Below the pieces are notes generated by a model, which searched no databases, was not told where the DNA came from, and saw only the letters and a program-made list of their open reading frames with translations. Position numbers and translations under genes: made by a program. From positions 124,001-188,000 of the forward strand of contig CAWIJO010000004.1 in NCBI GenBank assembly GCA_963836355.1: a stretch of DNA of 64,000 nt. Direction: 5' to 3'. Each line of letters opens with the position of its first letter. Within the stretch, counting starts at the first letter, position 1. This DNA is from Palsa-506 sp963836355. GTDB lineage: Bacteria; Actinomycetota; Actinomycetes; Streptosporangiales; Streptosporangiaceae. Of this stretch, positions 43,034 through 50,977 are shown one piece after another.

Positions 43034-44398
43034 ATGGCCGAGTTCGCGGATCAGGCTGAGGTACGCGTGCAGGCAGGGGACGGCGGCCATGGCTGCGCCT
43101 CGATCCACCGGGAGAAGTTCAAGCCGCTCGGCGGCCCGGACGGCGGCAACGGCGGCCGCGGCGGCGATGTGATCATCGAGGTTGACCCGGGCGCGGTGAC
43201 ACTACTGGAGTTCCACCGCAGGCCGCTGCGGCGGGCGGGCAGCGGCAAGCCGGGGGCCGGTTCCAACCGCAGCGGCGCCGTGGGCGCGGACCTCGTGCTC
43301 CGGGTGCCCGACGGCACCGTGATCAAGACCCAGGACGGGGATTTGCTCGCCGACCTGATCGGAGCGGGCACCAGGTTCATCGCCGCCCAGGGCGGTCGCG
43401 GTGGGCTCGGGAATGCCGCCCTGGCCTCGGCTCGTCGCAAAGCTCCCGGGTTCGCCCTTCGCGGCGAGCCGGGCGTCGCCAGGACACTGGTCCTTGAGCT
43501 CAAGACGGTGGCCGACGCCGGCCTGGTCGGCTTCCCGAACGCGGGCAAGTCCTCGCTCATCGCAGTGCTGTCGGCGGCCCGGCCCAAGATCGCCAACTAC
43601 CCGTTCACCACCTTGATCCCGCACCTGGGCGTCGCCGAGGCGGGGGAGACCCAGTTCGTGATCGCCGACGTGCCTGGGCTCATCCCCGGTGCGAGCCACG
43701 GCAAGGGTCTCGGGCTCGACTTCCTCCGGCACGTGGAGCGGTGCACAGTCCTGGTGCACGTGCTCGACTGCGCGGTCGAGGAGCCAGGCCGCGCGCCGCT
43801 CGCCGACCTGGCCGTAATCGAGCAGGAACTGGCCGCCTATGAGGCCGCTACCGGTGCTTACCTGCGCGACCGGCCGCGGATCATCGCGCTGAACAAGATC
43901 GACGTGCCGGCCGCCCGCGAGCGGGCGGACCAGGTGGCACCGGTGCTTGCCGACCGCGGGCTCACCGTATGCCGGGTATCAGCGGCCACCAAAGAGGGCC
44001 TGCGCGAATTCGCATTCGCGCTGGCCAGTGTGATCTCGGCGGCTCGTGCTGCCGCGCCGGTGCCCGAGCCCACCCGGCTGGTCATCCGCCCGGAACCGGT
44101 CGCGGGACCGGAGTTCGAGGTGGTGATGACGGGCGAGAACAGCTTCCGCATCCGCGGCGAGAAACCCCGGCGGTGGATACTGCAGACCGACTTCAGCAAC
44201 GACGAGGCGGTCGGGTACCTGGCCGACCGGCTGGCCAAGCTCGGCATCGAGGACGCGCTGGCCGGGGCGGGGGCGGCGCCCGGCGCCGAGGTACTGATCG
44301 GCGAGGAGTCCAACGAGGTGGTGTTCGACTGGGATCCGGACCTGCCAGCCGGGGCCGGCTTCGGCCCGCGCGGCACCGACCGCCGCCTCTCCGGCTGA
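43034..44398 (+). CDS. obgE: GTPase Obg
   Basis: This is a 454-residue ribosome-assembly and stress-linked GTPase. The Gly-rich Obg fold fills residues 1-155 (Arg-Val-Gln-Ala-Gly-Asp-Gly-Gly-His-Gly-Cys, Gly-Gly-Asn-Gly-Gly-Arg-Gly-Gly-Asp). The G domain follows with G1 Gly-Phe-Pro-Asn-Ala-Gly-Lys-Ser-Ser, G3 Asp-Val-Pro-Gly-Leu-Ile and G4 Asn-Lys-Ile-Asp. The C-terminus is an OCT domain (Phe-Arg-Ile-Arg-Gly-Glu-Lys-Pro-Arg-Arg-Trp). GGGAGGTG precedes the ATG. The gene ends at a long perfect hairpin. The proBA genes that often follow in relatives are absent here. Confidence 0.96.
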   Translation: MAEFADQAEVRVQAGDGGHGCASIHREKFKPLGGPDGGNGGRGGDVIIEVDPGAVTLLEFHRRPLRRAGSGKPGAGSNRSGAVGADLVLRVPDGTVIKTQDGDLLADLIGAGTRFIAAQGGRGGLGNAALASARRKAPGFALRGEPGVARTLVLELKTVADAGLVGFPNAGKSSLIAVLSAARPKIANYPFTTLIPHLGVAEAGETQFVIADVPGLIPGASHGKGLGLDFLRHVERCTVLVHVLDCAVEEPGRAPLADLAVIEQELAAYEAATGAYLRDRPRIIALNKIDVPAARERADQVAPVLADRGLTVCRVSAATKEGLREFAFALASVISAARAAAPVPEPTRLVIRPEPVAGPEFEVVMTGENSFRIRGEKPRRWILQTDFSNDEAVGYLADRLAKLGIEDALAGAGAAPGAEVLIGEESNEVVFDWDPDLPAGAGFGPRGTDRRLSG

Positions 44399-44416
44399 GT
44401 CCAGCCCCCGATCAAA

Positions 44417-44464
44417 CAGCAGTTAAGTCTTTGCACGCCGTAGCGTGCAAAGACTTAACTGCTG
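44417..44464. terminator. 22-bp perfect hairpin between convergent genes
   Basis: The two 22-bp arms, from CAGCAGTTAAGTC to the mirrored GACTTAACTGCTG, are perfectly complementary around a four-base loop CGTA (44439-44442). It is AT-richer than its surroundings, lies 19 bp after the obgE stop and overlaps the stop codon of the decayed gene on the other strand. A bidirectional terminator is the simplest reading. Confidence 0.7.
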
Positions 44465-44980
44465 GGCGCTGCGGCGAGCACTCGCTGCACCTCGTCGTAG
44501 CTGACCGGGCCGGCCGACGGGGCCGGTGCCTCACTCGCTTCTGCTGCTGCCCGTAGCGCGGCGCCGATCGCGGCGGGGTAGAGCGCGGACCCGGTGCTGA
44601 CCCGGGCAACGCCCGCGTCAGCCAGGTCGGCCAGCCGGGTGCCCGGCTGCCAGAGCACGTTCAGCGGCAGGCCGGCTCCGGTGGCCACGGCGGCGGTGTC
44701 GGCCTGGCCGGTGAGCCCGGGGATGAACACGCCGTGCGCCCCGGCCTCGCGGTAAGCAGCCAGCCGGCGCAGCGTCTCGTCGAGCCGCTCCGGCGGGGCC
44801 GGCGTCCGCAGCCAGTACGTGTCGGTGCGGGCGTTCACGAACAGGCCGGGGTGCCGCCGCGGCGACGGCCGCGATCACCGCGGCGTGCAGATCGGCCGGG
44901 CGCAAGCCGCCGCGGGCAGACCATCCTCCAGGTTGAGGCCGGCCACCCCAGCAGTCCGGCGGGCCGCGCGCACGCGGCTG
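44455..44980 (-). pseudogene. PEP mutase/isocitrate lyase-family gene, decayed 3' part
   Basis: From right to left, three frames in turn carry family segments: Gly-Leu-Asn-Leu-Glu-Asp-Gly-Leu-Pro, then Arg-Pro-Ala-Asp-Leu-His-Ala-Ala-Val-Ile, then an uninterrupted 127-residue part starting Val-Asn-Ala-Arg-Thr-Asp-Thr-Tyr-Trp and ending at 44455. Asn-Leu-Glu-Asp and Asn-Ala-Arg-Thr-Asp are family active-site motifs. The first half of the protein, including the start, is missing; upstream the divergent ArsR gene begins at once. An intact paralogue lies at 47,641. Reading the 127-residue frame from its ATG as a real gene would leave only half a TIM barrel. Confidence 0.75.
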
Positions 44981-45003
44981 GCCTCGGCTGACTATATGAG
45001 GTC

Positions 45004-45834
45004 ATGCCAGTCAAGGTAGCCGCGAACATTTCGGCGCAGGCCGAACTGTGGCCGGCCTACATTGGCCAGATGAGCCGATCCCGTACCGCAGAGCTCGGCG
45101 CCCTGTTCGGTGACCCGACCCGGGCGCAGCTGCTTGACCTGCTGCTGGATGGCCGGGCGCGCACCGTCGGGGAGCTCGCCAGGGCCAGCCACGTCGCGAT
45201 GTCCACCGCGAGCGAGCATCTGGGCCGCCTGCTCGATGCCGGACTTGTCCAGGTGCGCGCGCAGGGGCGGCACCGGCATTACCGGCTGGCTGGCCCGGAG
45301 GTGGCCGGGCTGCTTGAGGCCATGGAGGCATTGCCGCAGCCGGGCGCGACTGCGGGCCAGAACAGCCCGGGGCCGCCAGCCGGCCAGCGGCCCCGGCCCG
45401 GAGCTGCGCTGCAGCCGGGCAGCCGCGCCCCGGCCGAGCTCAGGTTCGCCCGTACCTGCTACGACCATCTGGCCGGCAGCCTGGCCGTGGCAATGCACGA
45501 GCTGCTGATCACCGGGCCAGCTGACGGCTCGCCCGAGCTCAGCGCGGCCGCCCCCGCCGCCCTGGAGATGCTCGGCGTGGACGGTGACCAGCCAGCGGGC
45601 AGCCGGCGGCCCCGGCTGCGCAATTGCCTGGACTGGTCTGAGCGCAAACCGCACCTGGCCGGCGCCACCGGCGCCGCGCTGCTCACCAGCCTGCTGGAAC
45701 GCGGCTGGCTGGTCCGCCGGCGCACACCCCGCGCGGTGCGGCTGACCAGGCCTGGCCGCGCTGCGCTCGCCGCCGCGTTCGGCCCGCATCCCTGCTGGGC
45801 GCTGCTGGCCGGCCAGCACAGTCTCCGCAGCTGA
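45004..45834 (+). CDS. ArsR-family winged-helix transcriptional regulator
   Basis: This is a 276-residue protein. Residues about 22-100 form an ArsR/SmtB winged helix: Ala-Leu-Phe-Gly-Asp-Pro-Thr-Arg-Ala-Gln-Leu-Leu-Asp-Leu-Leu-Leu, recognition helix Met-Ser-Thr-Ala-Ser-Glu-His-Leu-Gly-Arg-Leu, then wing Gly-Arg-His-Arg-His-Tyr-Arg-Leu. No metal-binding Cys motif is seen in the recognition helix. A Pro/Gly linker leads to a second domain with Cys-Leu-Asp-Trp-Ser-Glu-Arg-Lys-Pro-His-Leu-Ala-Gly-Ala, found in a subgroup of ArsR regulators of unknown ligand. It may once have controlled the divergent, now decayed PEP-mutase-like gene. An internal ATG at 45070 is an alternative start. Confidence 0.82.
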   Translation: MPVKVAANISAQAELWPAYIGQMSRSRTAELGALFGDPTRAQLLDLLLDGRARTVGELARASHVAMSTASEHLGRLLDAGLVQVRAQGRHRHYRLAGPEVAGLLEAMEALPQPGATAGQNSPGPPAGQRPRPGAALQPGSRAPAELRFARTCYDHLAGSLAVAMHELLITGPADGSPELSAAAPAALEMLGVDGDQPAGSRRPRLRNCLDWSERKPHLAGATGAALLTSLLERGWLVRRRTPRAVRLTRPGRAALAAAFGPHPCWALLAGQHSLRS

Positions 45835-45916
45835 CCAGCGCTGTCAGCGGCCCGGGTTCGTGCGCATGTGCCCCGATCCGCCGATCCGCCGATCCGCAGT
45901 GATCACCAGTTGGCGG

Positions 45917-46522
45917 TCAGGGCTGCGGCGGGACTAGCTCGGCCGGGAATCCGGTCCAGCGCAGTTGCGGCGGCAGGTGGCCGACCTCGTTATAGCTGAC
46001 CAGCGTGGCCGGCCGCCCGGTCCGGTAGAGGATCACGGTGATGGCGCCATTGCACTGGTTCAGGCCGAGCCACCGCCAGTCCGGTGCATCCAGGGCATGC
46101 CGGACGAACCAGCCGATCAGGAAGTTGTGCGTGACCAGCAGCTCGCTGTCGTCATGCCCGCCCGGCCGGGCGTACCGGGCGATGACCGCGGCGGCCAGCT
46201 CGGCACCCTCGGCGCGCTCGTCCGGTGCGTAGCTGTCGATGAGCTGCGTATAAGGCGCCGGCAGGTCCGGCAGGCCGGTCACCGGCGGCAGGTAGTCGCC
46301 GAGCAGCCCGGACGGGCTTACCGGCACGCCGGGCAGGCAGTCCGCGATCAGCTCCGCTGTTTCCTCGGCGCGCTCGGCCGGGCTGTGCCTGATGGCAGCG
46401 AACCGGATATGGCGAAGCCGTTCGGCTGCTGCGCTCGCCTGCTGCTGGCCGACCGGGGTGAGGCCGCCGTCATCATCGGCCTCGCCATGTCTGACCAGGT
46501 AGAGAAATCGGCTCGGCACCAT
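45917..46522 (-). CDS. histidine phosphatase-family protein
   Basis: This is a 201-residue phosphoglycerate mutase-like fold. The catalytic motif Leu-Val-Arg-His-Gly-Glu is near the N-terminus (His12), the second catalytic His is in Val-Thr-His-Asn-Phe-Leu-Ile-Gly, and Arg/Glu residues of the phosphate pocket are visible. The substrate is unknown; the protein is shorter than true phosphoglycerate mutases. It could be a broad phosphatase. Between the preceding ArsR gene and this one lies a small triple GATCCGCC repeat. Confidence 0.8.
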   Translation of the reverse strand: MVPSRFLYLVRHGEADDDGGLTPVGQQQASAAAERLRHIRFAAIRHSPAERAEETAELIADCLPGVPVSPSGLLGDYLPPVTGLPDLPAPYTQLIDSYAPDERAEGAELAAAVIARYARPGGHDDSELLVTHNFLIGWFVRHALDAPDWRWLGLNQCNGAITVILYRTGRPATLVSYNEVGHLPPQLRWTGFPAELVPPQP

Positions 46523-46544
46523 GATCCTTTCCGGCCTCGGGGCT

Positions 46545-46690
46545 GATCGGGCGGTTCAGCGGGCAGTTCAGCGGGCGGCGGGCAGTTTCGCGGGCAGTTC
46601 AGCGGGCGGCGGGCAGTTTCGCGGGCGGTTCAGCGGGCGGCGGGCAGTTTCGCGGGCGGGCAGCGGGCGGTTTCGCGGCTGGTAGTTTCA
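46545..46690. repeat. short tandem repeats between the phosphatase and map
   Basis: About 146 bp built from GGGCAGTTCAGC, GGGCGGC and GGGCAGTTTCGC elements in a 35-40 bp higher-order pattern, three copies or so. No gene or clear regulatory site is visible inside. Confidence 0.7.
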
Positions 46691-46709
46691 GCGGGCATCC
46701 GGCGGGTGC

Positions 46710-47477
46710 TCAGGGGAGTGTCATGACCTGCGGACCATCGGCCGTGATCGCGACCGTGTGCTCGAAATGCGCGGCCTGGCTGCCGTCGGCCGTGCGCAGC
46801 GTCCAGCCGTCGGCATCGATGCGGTAGCCGTCGCGGCCGCCGGCCATGAACCACGGCTCGATCGCGAGCACCAGGCCGGGCCGCAGGGTCATGCCCCGCT
46901 TCGGGCGGCCCTCGTTCGGCACCGACGGCTCCTCGTGCATGTGCCGGCCGATCCCGTGACCGCCGAAGTCGGTGTTGATCCCGTAGCCGCCGCGGCGGCC
47001 GACCCGGCCGATGGCATGCGAGATGTCGCCGAGCCGCGCCCCTGGCCTGGCCGCCTTGATCCCGGCCTGCAGGGCCTGGCGGGTGACCTCGGCCAGCCGG
47101 CCGTCGGCCGGCCGCGGCTTCCCGACGGCGAACGTGACGGCCGCATCGCCTGTCCAGCCGCCGATCTCCGCGCCGCAGTCGATGCTGACCAGGTCGCCGG
47201 GCCGGAGGCAGTAGTCGTCCGGGATTCCGTGCAGCGCGGCGTCGTTGACGGAGGAGCAGATCACGGCGGGAAAGGCGGTGGAAGCGAAGCCCGGCTGGTA
47301 GCCGAGGAAGGTCGACGTCGCCCCATGCTCGGCTAGCACCGACCTGGCCAGCGCGTCCAGGGACCGCAACGTCACCCCGGCCGCCGCGCTGGCCTGGATG
47401 GCGGCCAGTACCGCGGCAACCGCCCGCCCGGCCTCGCGCATCGCGGCGATCTCCCCGGCTGACTTCAACTCGACCAT
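46710..47477 (-). CDS. map: type I methionine aminopeptidase
   Basis: This is a 255-residue M24-family metalloenzyme that removes the initiator methionine. The five metal ligands are visible: Asp in Ile-Asp-Cys-Gly-Ala, Asp in Thr-Gly-Asp-Ala-Ala, His in Gly-His-Gly-Ile-Gly, Glu in Ile-Glu-Pro-Trp-Phe, and Glu in Phe-Glu-His-Thr. The substrate His is in His-Met-His-Glu-Glu-Pro. I place the start at 47477, preceded by GGGAGG; the open frame to 47774 is Arg/Pro rich and unrelated. It stands alone here, outside the ribosomal-protein cluster where the housekeeping map often lies, so it may be a second copy. Confidence 0.93.
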   Translation of the reverse strand: MVELKSAGEIAAMREAGRAVAAVLAAIQASAAAGVTLRSLDALARSVLAEHGATSTFLGYQPGFASTAFPAVICSSVNDAALHGIPDDYCLRPGDLVSIDCGAEIGGWTGDAAVTFAVGKPRPADGRLAEVTRQALQAGIKAARPGARLGDISHAIGRVGRRGGYGINTDFGGHGIGRHMHEEPSVPNEGRPKRGMTLRPGLVLAIEPWFMAGGRDGYRIDADGWTLRTADGSQAAHFEHTVAITADGPQVMTLP

Positions 47478-47640
47478 GCTCGCCTCCCATCCGGTAGCTA
47501 TCTTGCTGCACCTGGCAGGCCGCCCGTTCGCCGGCCGTGGCGCCGGCGTGGCGGCGGACCGCGGCTGCCCGGAACTGTCCCGCCTTGCCCGGGTCGTCTC
47601 GGCTGGCCGGGGACCGCGGGCCGGGCGATAGGGTCCGGAT

Positions 47641-48411
47641 ATGCCGATCTCCGCCAAGGCCGCCGAGCTCCTCAAGCTGCATCTCGACCCCGAGCTCCTG
47701 GTCTTCGTCAACGTCTGGGACGCCATCAGCGCGAAGATCGTGGCCGGCCTGCCAGGCTGCCGGGCGATCGCCACCGCGAGCTACTCCATCGCCGCGTCGC
47801 ACGGGTACCCGGACGGGGAGCGGATCCCGCTGGACGAGATGATCACCGCGGTCGGCCGGGTCGCCGCCGCGGTTGACCTGCCGGTCACCGCCGACCTTGA
47901 GGCTGGCTATGGTGACGCTGGGATGACCGTGCGCCGGGCGATCGGCGTCGGGGTGGTGGGCGGCAACATCGAGGACCAGATGCGGCCGCTGGCCGACGCG
48001 GTCGGCGCGGTGTCGGCGGTGGTCCGGGCCGGGGAGGCCGAGGGAGTCCCGTTCGTGCTGAACGCCAGGACCGACGCCTTCATCATGGCCGCCGACCGGG
48101 ATCCGGCTGCCGTCCTCGCCGACGCGATCGAGCGCGGCCGGGCATTCCTGGACGCCGGGGCGGCCTGCGTGTTCGTGCCCGGCCCGCTGGACGCCGGCGC
48201 GATCGGCGCCCTCGTCGACGGCATCGGCCAGCGGAAAGTCAGCGTGATCGGCTATCCCGGGTCGGTGGCGCAGCAGGAACTCGCCGCGCTCGGGGTCGCC
48301 AGGATCTCGTTCGGCCCGTTCACGCAGCGCGTCGCGCTCGCCGCTCTCGCCGACGCAGGGACGGAGCTGCTGGCCGGTGCCGCGCTGCCCGCCATCCGCG
48401 TGGTGACCTGA
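47641..48411 (+). CDS. isocitrate lyase/PEP mutase-family protein
   Basis: This is a 256-residue TIM-barrel enzyme. Family motifs: Asn-Val-Trp-Asp-Ala near residue 25, Ala-Asp-Leu-Glu-Ala-Gly-Tyr-Gly (metal site), Gly-Asn-Ile-Glu-Asp-Gln and Leu-Asn-Ala-Arg-Thr-Asp-Ala-Phe. Members cleave or rearrange C-C and C-P bonds (isocitrate, methylisocitrate, oxaloacetate, phosphoenolpyruvate). The Lys-Lys-Cys-Gly-His motif of true isocitrate lyases is absent, so the exact substrate is open; oxaloacetate hydrolase-like or carboxy-PEP mutase-like activity is possible. The start ATG lies about 15 bp after the end of the divergent region shared with map. Confidence 0.85.
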   Translation: MPISAKAAELLKLHLDPELLVFVNVWDAISAKIVAGLPGCRAIATASYSIAASHGYPDGERIPLDEMITAVGRVAAAVDLPVTADLEAGYGDAGMTVRRAIGVGVVGGNIEDQMRPLADAVGAVSAVVRAGEAEGVPFVLNARTDAFIMAADRDPAAVLADAIERGRAFLDAGAACVFVPGPLDAGAIGALVDGIGQRKVSVIGYPGSVAQQELAALGVARISFGPFTQRVALAALADAGTELLAGAALPAIRVVT

Positions 48412-48471
48412 CCGGCGCCGGCCGCGATCTGTGCGCGGAGCCAATCCTGCCGGGAGTCGCCCGGCCGGTGA

Positions 48472-48488
48472 TCACCCGGCCGGGGTGA
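48472..48488. promoter_or_regulatory. TCACCC-N5-GGGTGA palindrome, site 10 (perfect)
   Basis: GATCACCC, a GGCCG spacer and GGGTGATG, perfect in both six-base arms. It lies about 110 bp upstream of the MMPL transporter and 34 kb from the other copies, which extends the regulon beyond the left-hand cluster. Confidence 0.55.
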
Positions 48489-48599
48489 TGACGATGATCC
48501 GCTGACTTCGTAACGATAAGTGCTCAGTGGCCGCACCGGCCGCCACCGTAGCGGACAGGCGGAACCTTCGCGCCTGCTGGGGGCACGAAGGGGTGGCCC

Positions 48600-50858
48600 A
48601 TGAACATGCTGCTGGAGCGGCTGGGCGCGTTCGCCGCCCGCCGGCACTGGATCGTCATCATCGCCTGGCTGGTCATTCTCGGCGGCCTGATCGGGGCGAT
48701 GCGCCAATTCGGCGGCGAGTTCGTCAACGACTACACAGTGCCCGGCAGCGGCTCGTCGAACGGCCTCAACCTGCTCAACAGCGACTACCCGCAGCAGGGC
48801 GGCTACGGCGGCCAGATCGTGTTCCACGCCCGGCACGGCACCGTCGCGCAGCAGCAGACCGCGGTGAACCAGGCCACCAAGAACGTGGCCGGGCTGCCGC
48901 ACGTGCTCAAGGCCGTCAGCCCGTTCGCGTCGCCGGGCACCGGCGCCGTCTCGAAGGACGGCACCATCGCTTACGCCAGCGTGTCCTGGCGGGACAACCC
49001 GGCGGGCCTGACGACCTCGTACCTGAAAAAGCTGAACAAGGCCGTCTCGCCGGCCCGCAAGGCTGGCCTGGCGGTGGAGTACGGCGGCGGCGCCGGGCAG
49101 ATCGGCCAGCAGACGAGCGACACGGTGTCCGAGATCATCGGCCTGGCCAGCGCCCTGCTGCTGCTGCTGTTCATGTTCGGCTCGTTCATCACGGCGGCGG
49201 TCCCGCTGGTGTCCGCCATCTTCAGCGTGGGCGCCGGCCTGTCGGTAGTCGGGCTGCTGGCCGCGGTAATGACCTTCCCGACCACCGCGCCGACCGTCGC
49301 CACCCTGCTCGGCCTCGGCGTCGCGGTCGACTACGGCTTGTTCCTCACGGCCCGGCACCGTGAGCAGCTCGACGACGGCATGGACGTGGTCACCTCCGCA
49401 TCCCGGGCCGAGGGCACATCGGGCGCGGCGATCGTCGTCGCCGGCAGCACCGTCGTCGTCGCGATCCTTGGCCTCTATCTCTCCGGCGTGCCGTTCGTCG
49501 GCTCGATGGGCCTCGCGGCGGCCATCGTCGTCGCCATCACCATGTGCGCGGCGCTGACGCTGGTCCCGGCGTTCATGGGGCTGGTCAAGAACAACGTACG
49601 GTCGCTGAAAGCGCGGGTCCGCGCGCACCGGGCGGGTATCTCGGCGCAGCAGCAGGCAAAGCAGACCGCCACGGGCACCGACGAGAAGCACGAGCGCAGC
49701 GCCTTCGCCCGCTGGGGGCGCCGAGTCAGCGCGCAGCCCTGGCCGTGGGGCGTCGCCAGCGTGCTGGTGCTCCTCGTGCTGGCTATCCCGCTGCTGTCCA
49801 TCGACCTCGGCCAGCCGGACAACGGGACCAACCCGACCACCGACAGCAGCCGCCGCGCCTACGACCTCATCACCGACGGCTTCGGCGTCGGCGCCAACGG
49901 GCCGCTGACGGTCGTCGTCAAGCTGCCCAAGCAGTCGAGCTCGGCGGACCAGTCGCTGCTGAACTCCATGACCAAAGGCGTCGCGGGTGAGCGCGGGATC
50001 GCGTCGGTGACGCCGGCCTCGGTGAACAAGGCAGCAACGGTCGCCGTCTTCAACGCGGTGCCGACCACGTCGCCGCAGGCGAAGGCCACAGTCTCGCTGG
50101 TGCGCAGGCTGCGTGACGACGTGCTGCCCAAATACCAGGCCACCTCCTACGTCACCGGCACCACCGCGGGCAACGTGGACTTCACCGACCAGATCAGCAG
50201 CCGGATGCTGATCCTGATCCTGGCCGTCGTGGCAATCGCCTTCGTCCTGCTGACCATGGCGTTCCGGTCCGTGGTCATCGCCACCAAGGCGGCGATCATG
50301 AACCTGCTGTCGATCGCGGCCGCCTACGGCGTGATCGTCGCGATCTTCCAGTGGGGCTGGGGCGCCAGCCTGATCGGGGTGCACACCACGTCGCCCATCC
50401 CGGCGTACGTGCCGATGATGATGTTCGCGATCGTCTTCGGCCTGTCCATGGATTACGAGGTGTTCCTGCTCTCCCGGGTACACGAGTCGTGGATAGCGAC
50501 CGATGACGCGCACCGCAGCGTGGCGATCGGCATCGGCAGCACCGCGCGGGTGATCACGACGGCGGCCGCCATCATGGTGGTCGTGTTCGCCAGCTTCATC
50601 CTGAACGACCAGGCCGCGGTGAAGATGCTGGCGATAGGCATGGCGGTCGCGGTGCTGATCGACGCGTCGATCGTGCGGATGATCCTGGTGCCGGCGGTCA
50701 TGTCGCTGCTCGGCAAGCGTGCCTGGTGGATGCCGCAGTGGATGGAGCGCATCGTGCCGCAGCTGCAGCTGGAGGGCAGCGTCGCCGCGGCAGCGGCCGC
50801 CGCGCCCGGCCAGCCTGGTCACCGCGACCAGGCGTCCAGGACGGCCGGCGGCGGCTGA
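48600..50858 (+). CDS. MMPL-family RND transporter
   Basis: This is a 752-residue membrane protein with two halves. Each half has one helix, an extracytoplasmic domain, then five clustered helices: helix 1 near residues 15-35, helices 2-6 at about 175-325, helix 7 near 385-405, helices 8-12 at about 535-715. The actinobacterial MMPL signatures Gly-Leu-Gly-Val-Ala-Val-Asp-Tyr and Gly-Leu-Ser-Met-Asp-Tyr-Glu-Val-Phe-Leu are present, with the Asp-Tyr pairs implicated in proton relay. Substrates in the family are lipids or hydrophobic compounds. AAGGGG precedes the start. A perfect regulatory palindrome lies upstream. Confidence 0.92.
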   Translation: MNMLLERLGAFAARRHWIVIIAWLVILGGLIGAMRQFGGEFVNDYTVPGSGSSNGLNLLNSDYPQQGGYGGQIVFHARHGTVAQQQTAVNQATKNVAGLPHVLKAVSPFASPGTGAVSKDGTIAYASVSWRDNPAGLTTSYLKKLNKAVSPARKAGLAVEYGGGAGQIGQQTSDTVSEIIGLASALLLLLFMFGSFITAAVPLVSAIFSVGAGLSVVGLLAAVMTFPTTAPTVATLLGLGVAVDYGLFLTARHREQLDDGMDVVTSASRAEGTSGAAIVVAGSTVVVAILGLYLSGVPFVGSMGLAAAIVVAITMCAALTLVPAFMGLVKNNVRSLKARVRAHRAGISAQQQAKQTATGTDEKHERSAFARWGRRVSAQPWPWGVASVLVLLVLAIPLLSIDLGQPDNGTNPTTDSSRRAYDLITDGFGVGANGPLTVVVKLPKQSSSADQSLLNSMTKGVAGERGIASVTPASVNKAATVAVFNAVPTTSPQAKATVSLVRRLRDDVLPKYQATSYVTGTTAGNVDFTDQISSRMLILILAVVAIAFVLLTMAFRSVVIATKAAIMNLLSIAAAYGVIVAIFQWGWGASLIGVHTTSPIPAYVPMMMFAIVFGLSMDYEVFLLSRVHESWIATDDAHRSVAIGIGSTARVITTAAAIMVVVFASFILNDQAAVKMLAIGMAVAVLIDASIVRMILVPAVMSLLGKRAWWMPQWMERIVPQLQLEGSVAAAAAAAPGQPGHRDQASRTAGGG

Positions 50859-50977
50859 CGGCGTCGCCAGGCCGCCCGACCGCATCTATGCTTGTCCTTC
50901 GCGGATGCCGGCGCCCGCAGCGGCTCCCGGCTGGTCGCTTACCGGGCGGCCGGGGCGAGGCTCGAAGGGGATTGTTG

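Noticed and set aside
44455..44838. Independent 127-residue gene
   Set aside because: It covers only the C-terminal half of a TIM-barrel family, and preceding family segments lie in other frames immediately upstream, so it is part of a pseudogene.
48252..50885. Minus-strand open frame of 877 codons over the MMPL gene
   Set aside because: Antisense shadow: His/Asp/Arg-rich sequence produced by reading GC-rich codons backwards; the plus strand has clear MMPL motifs.
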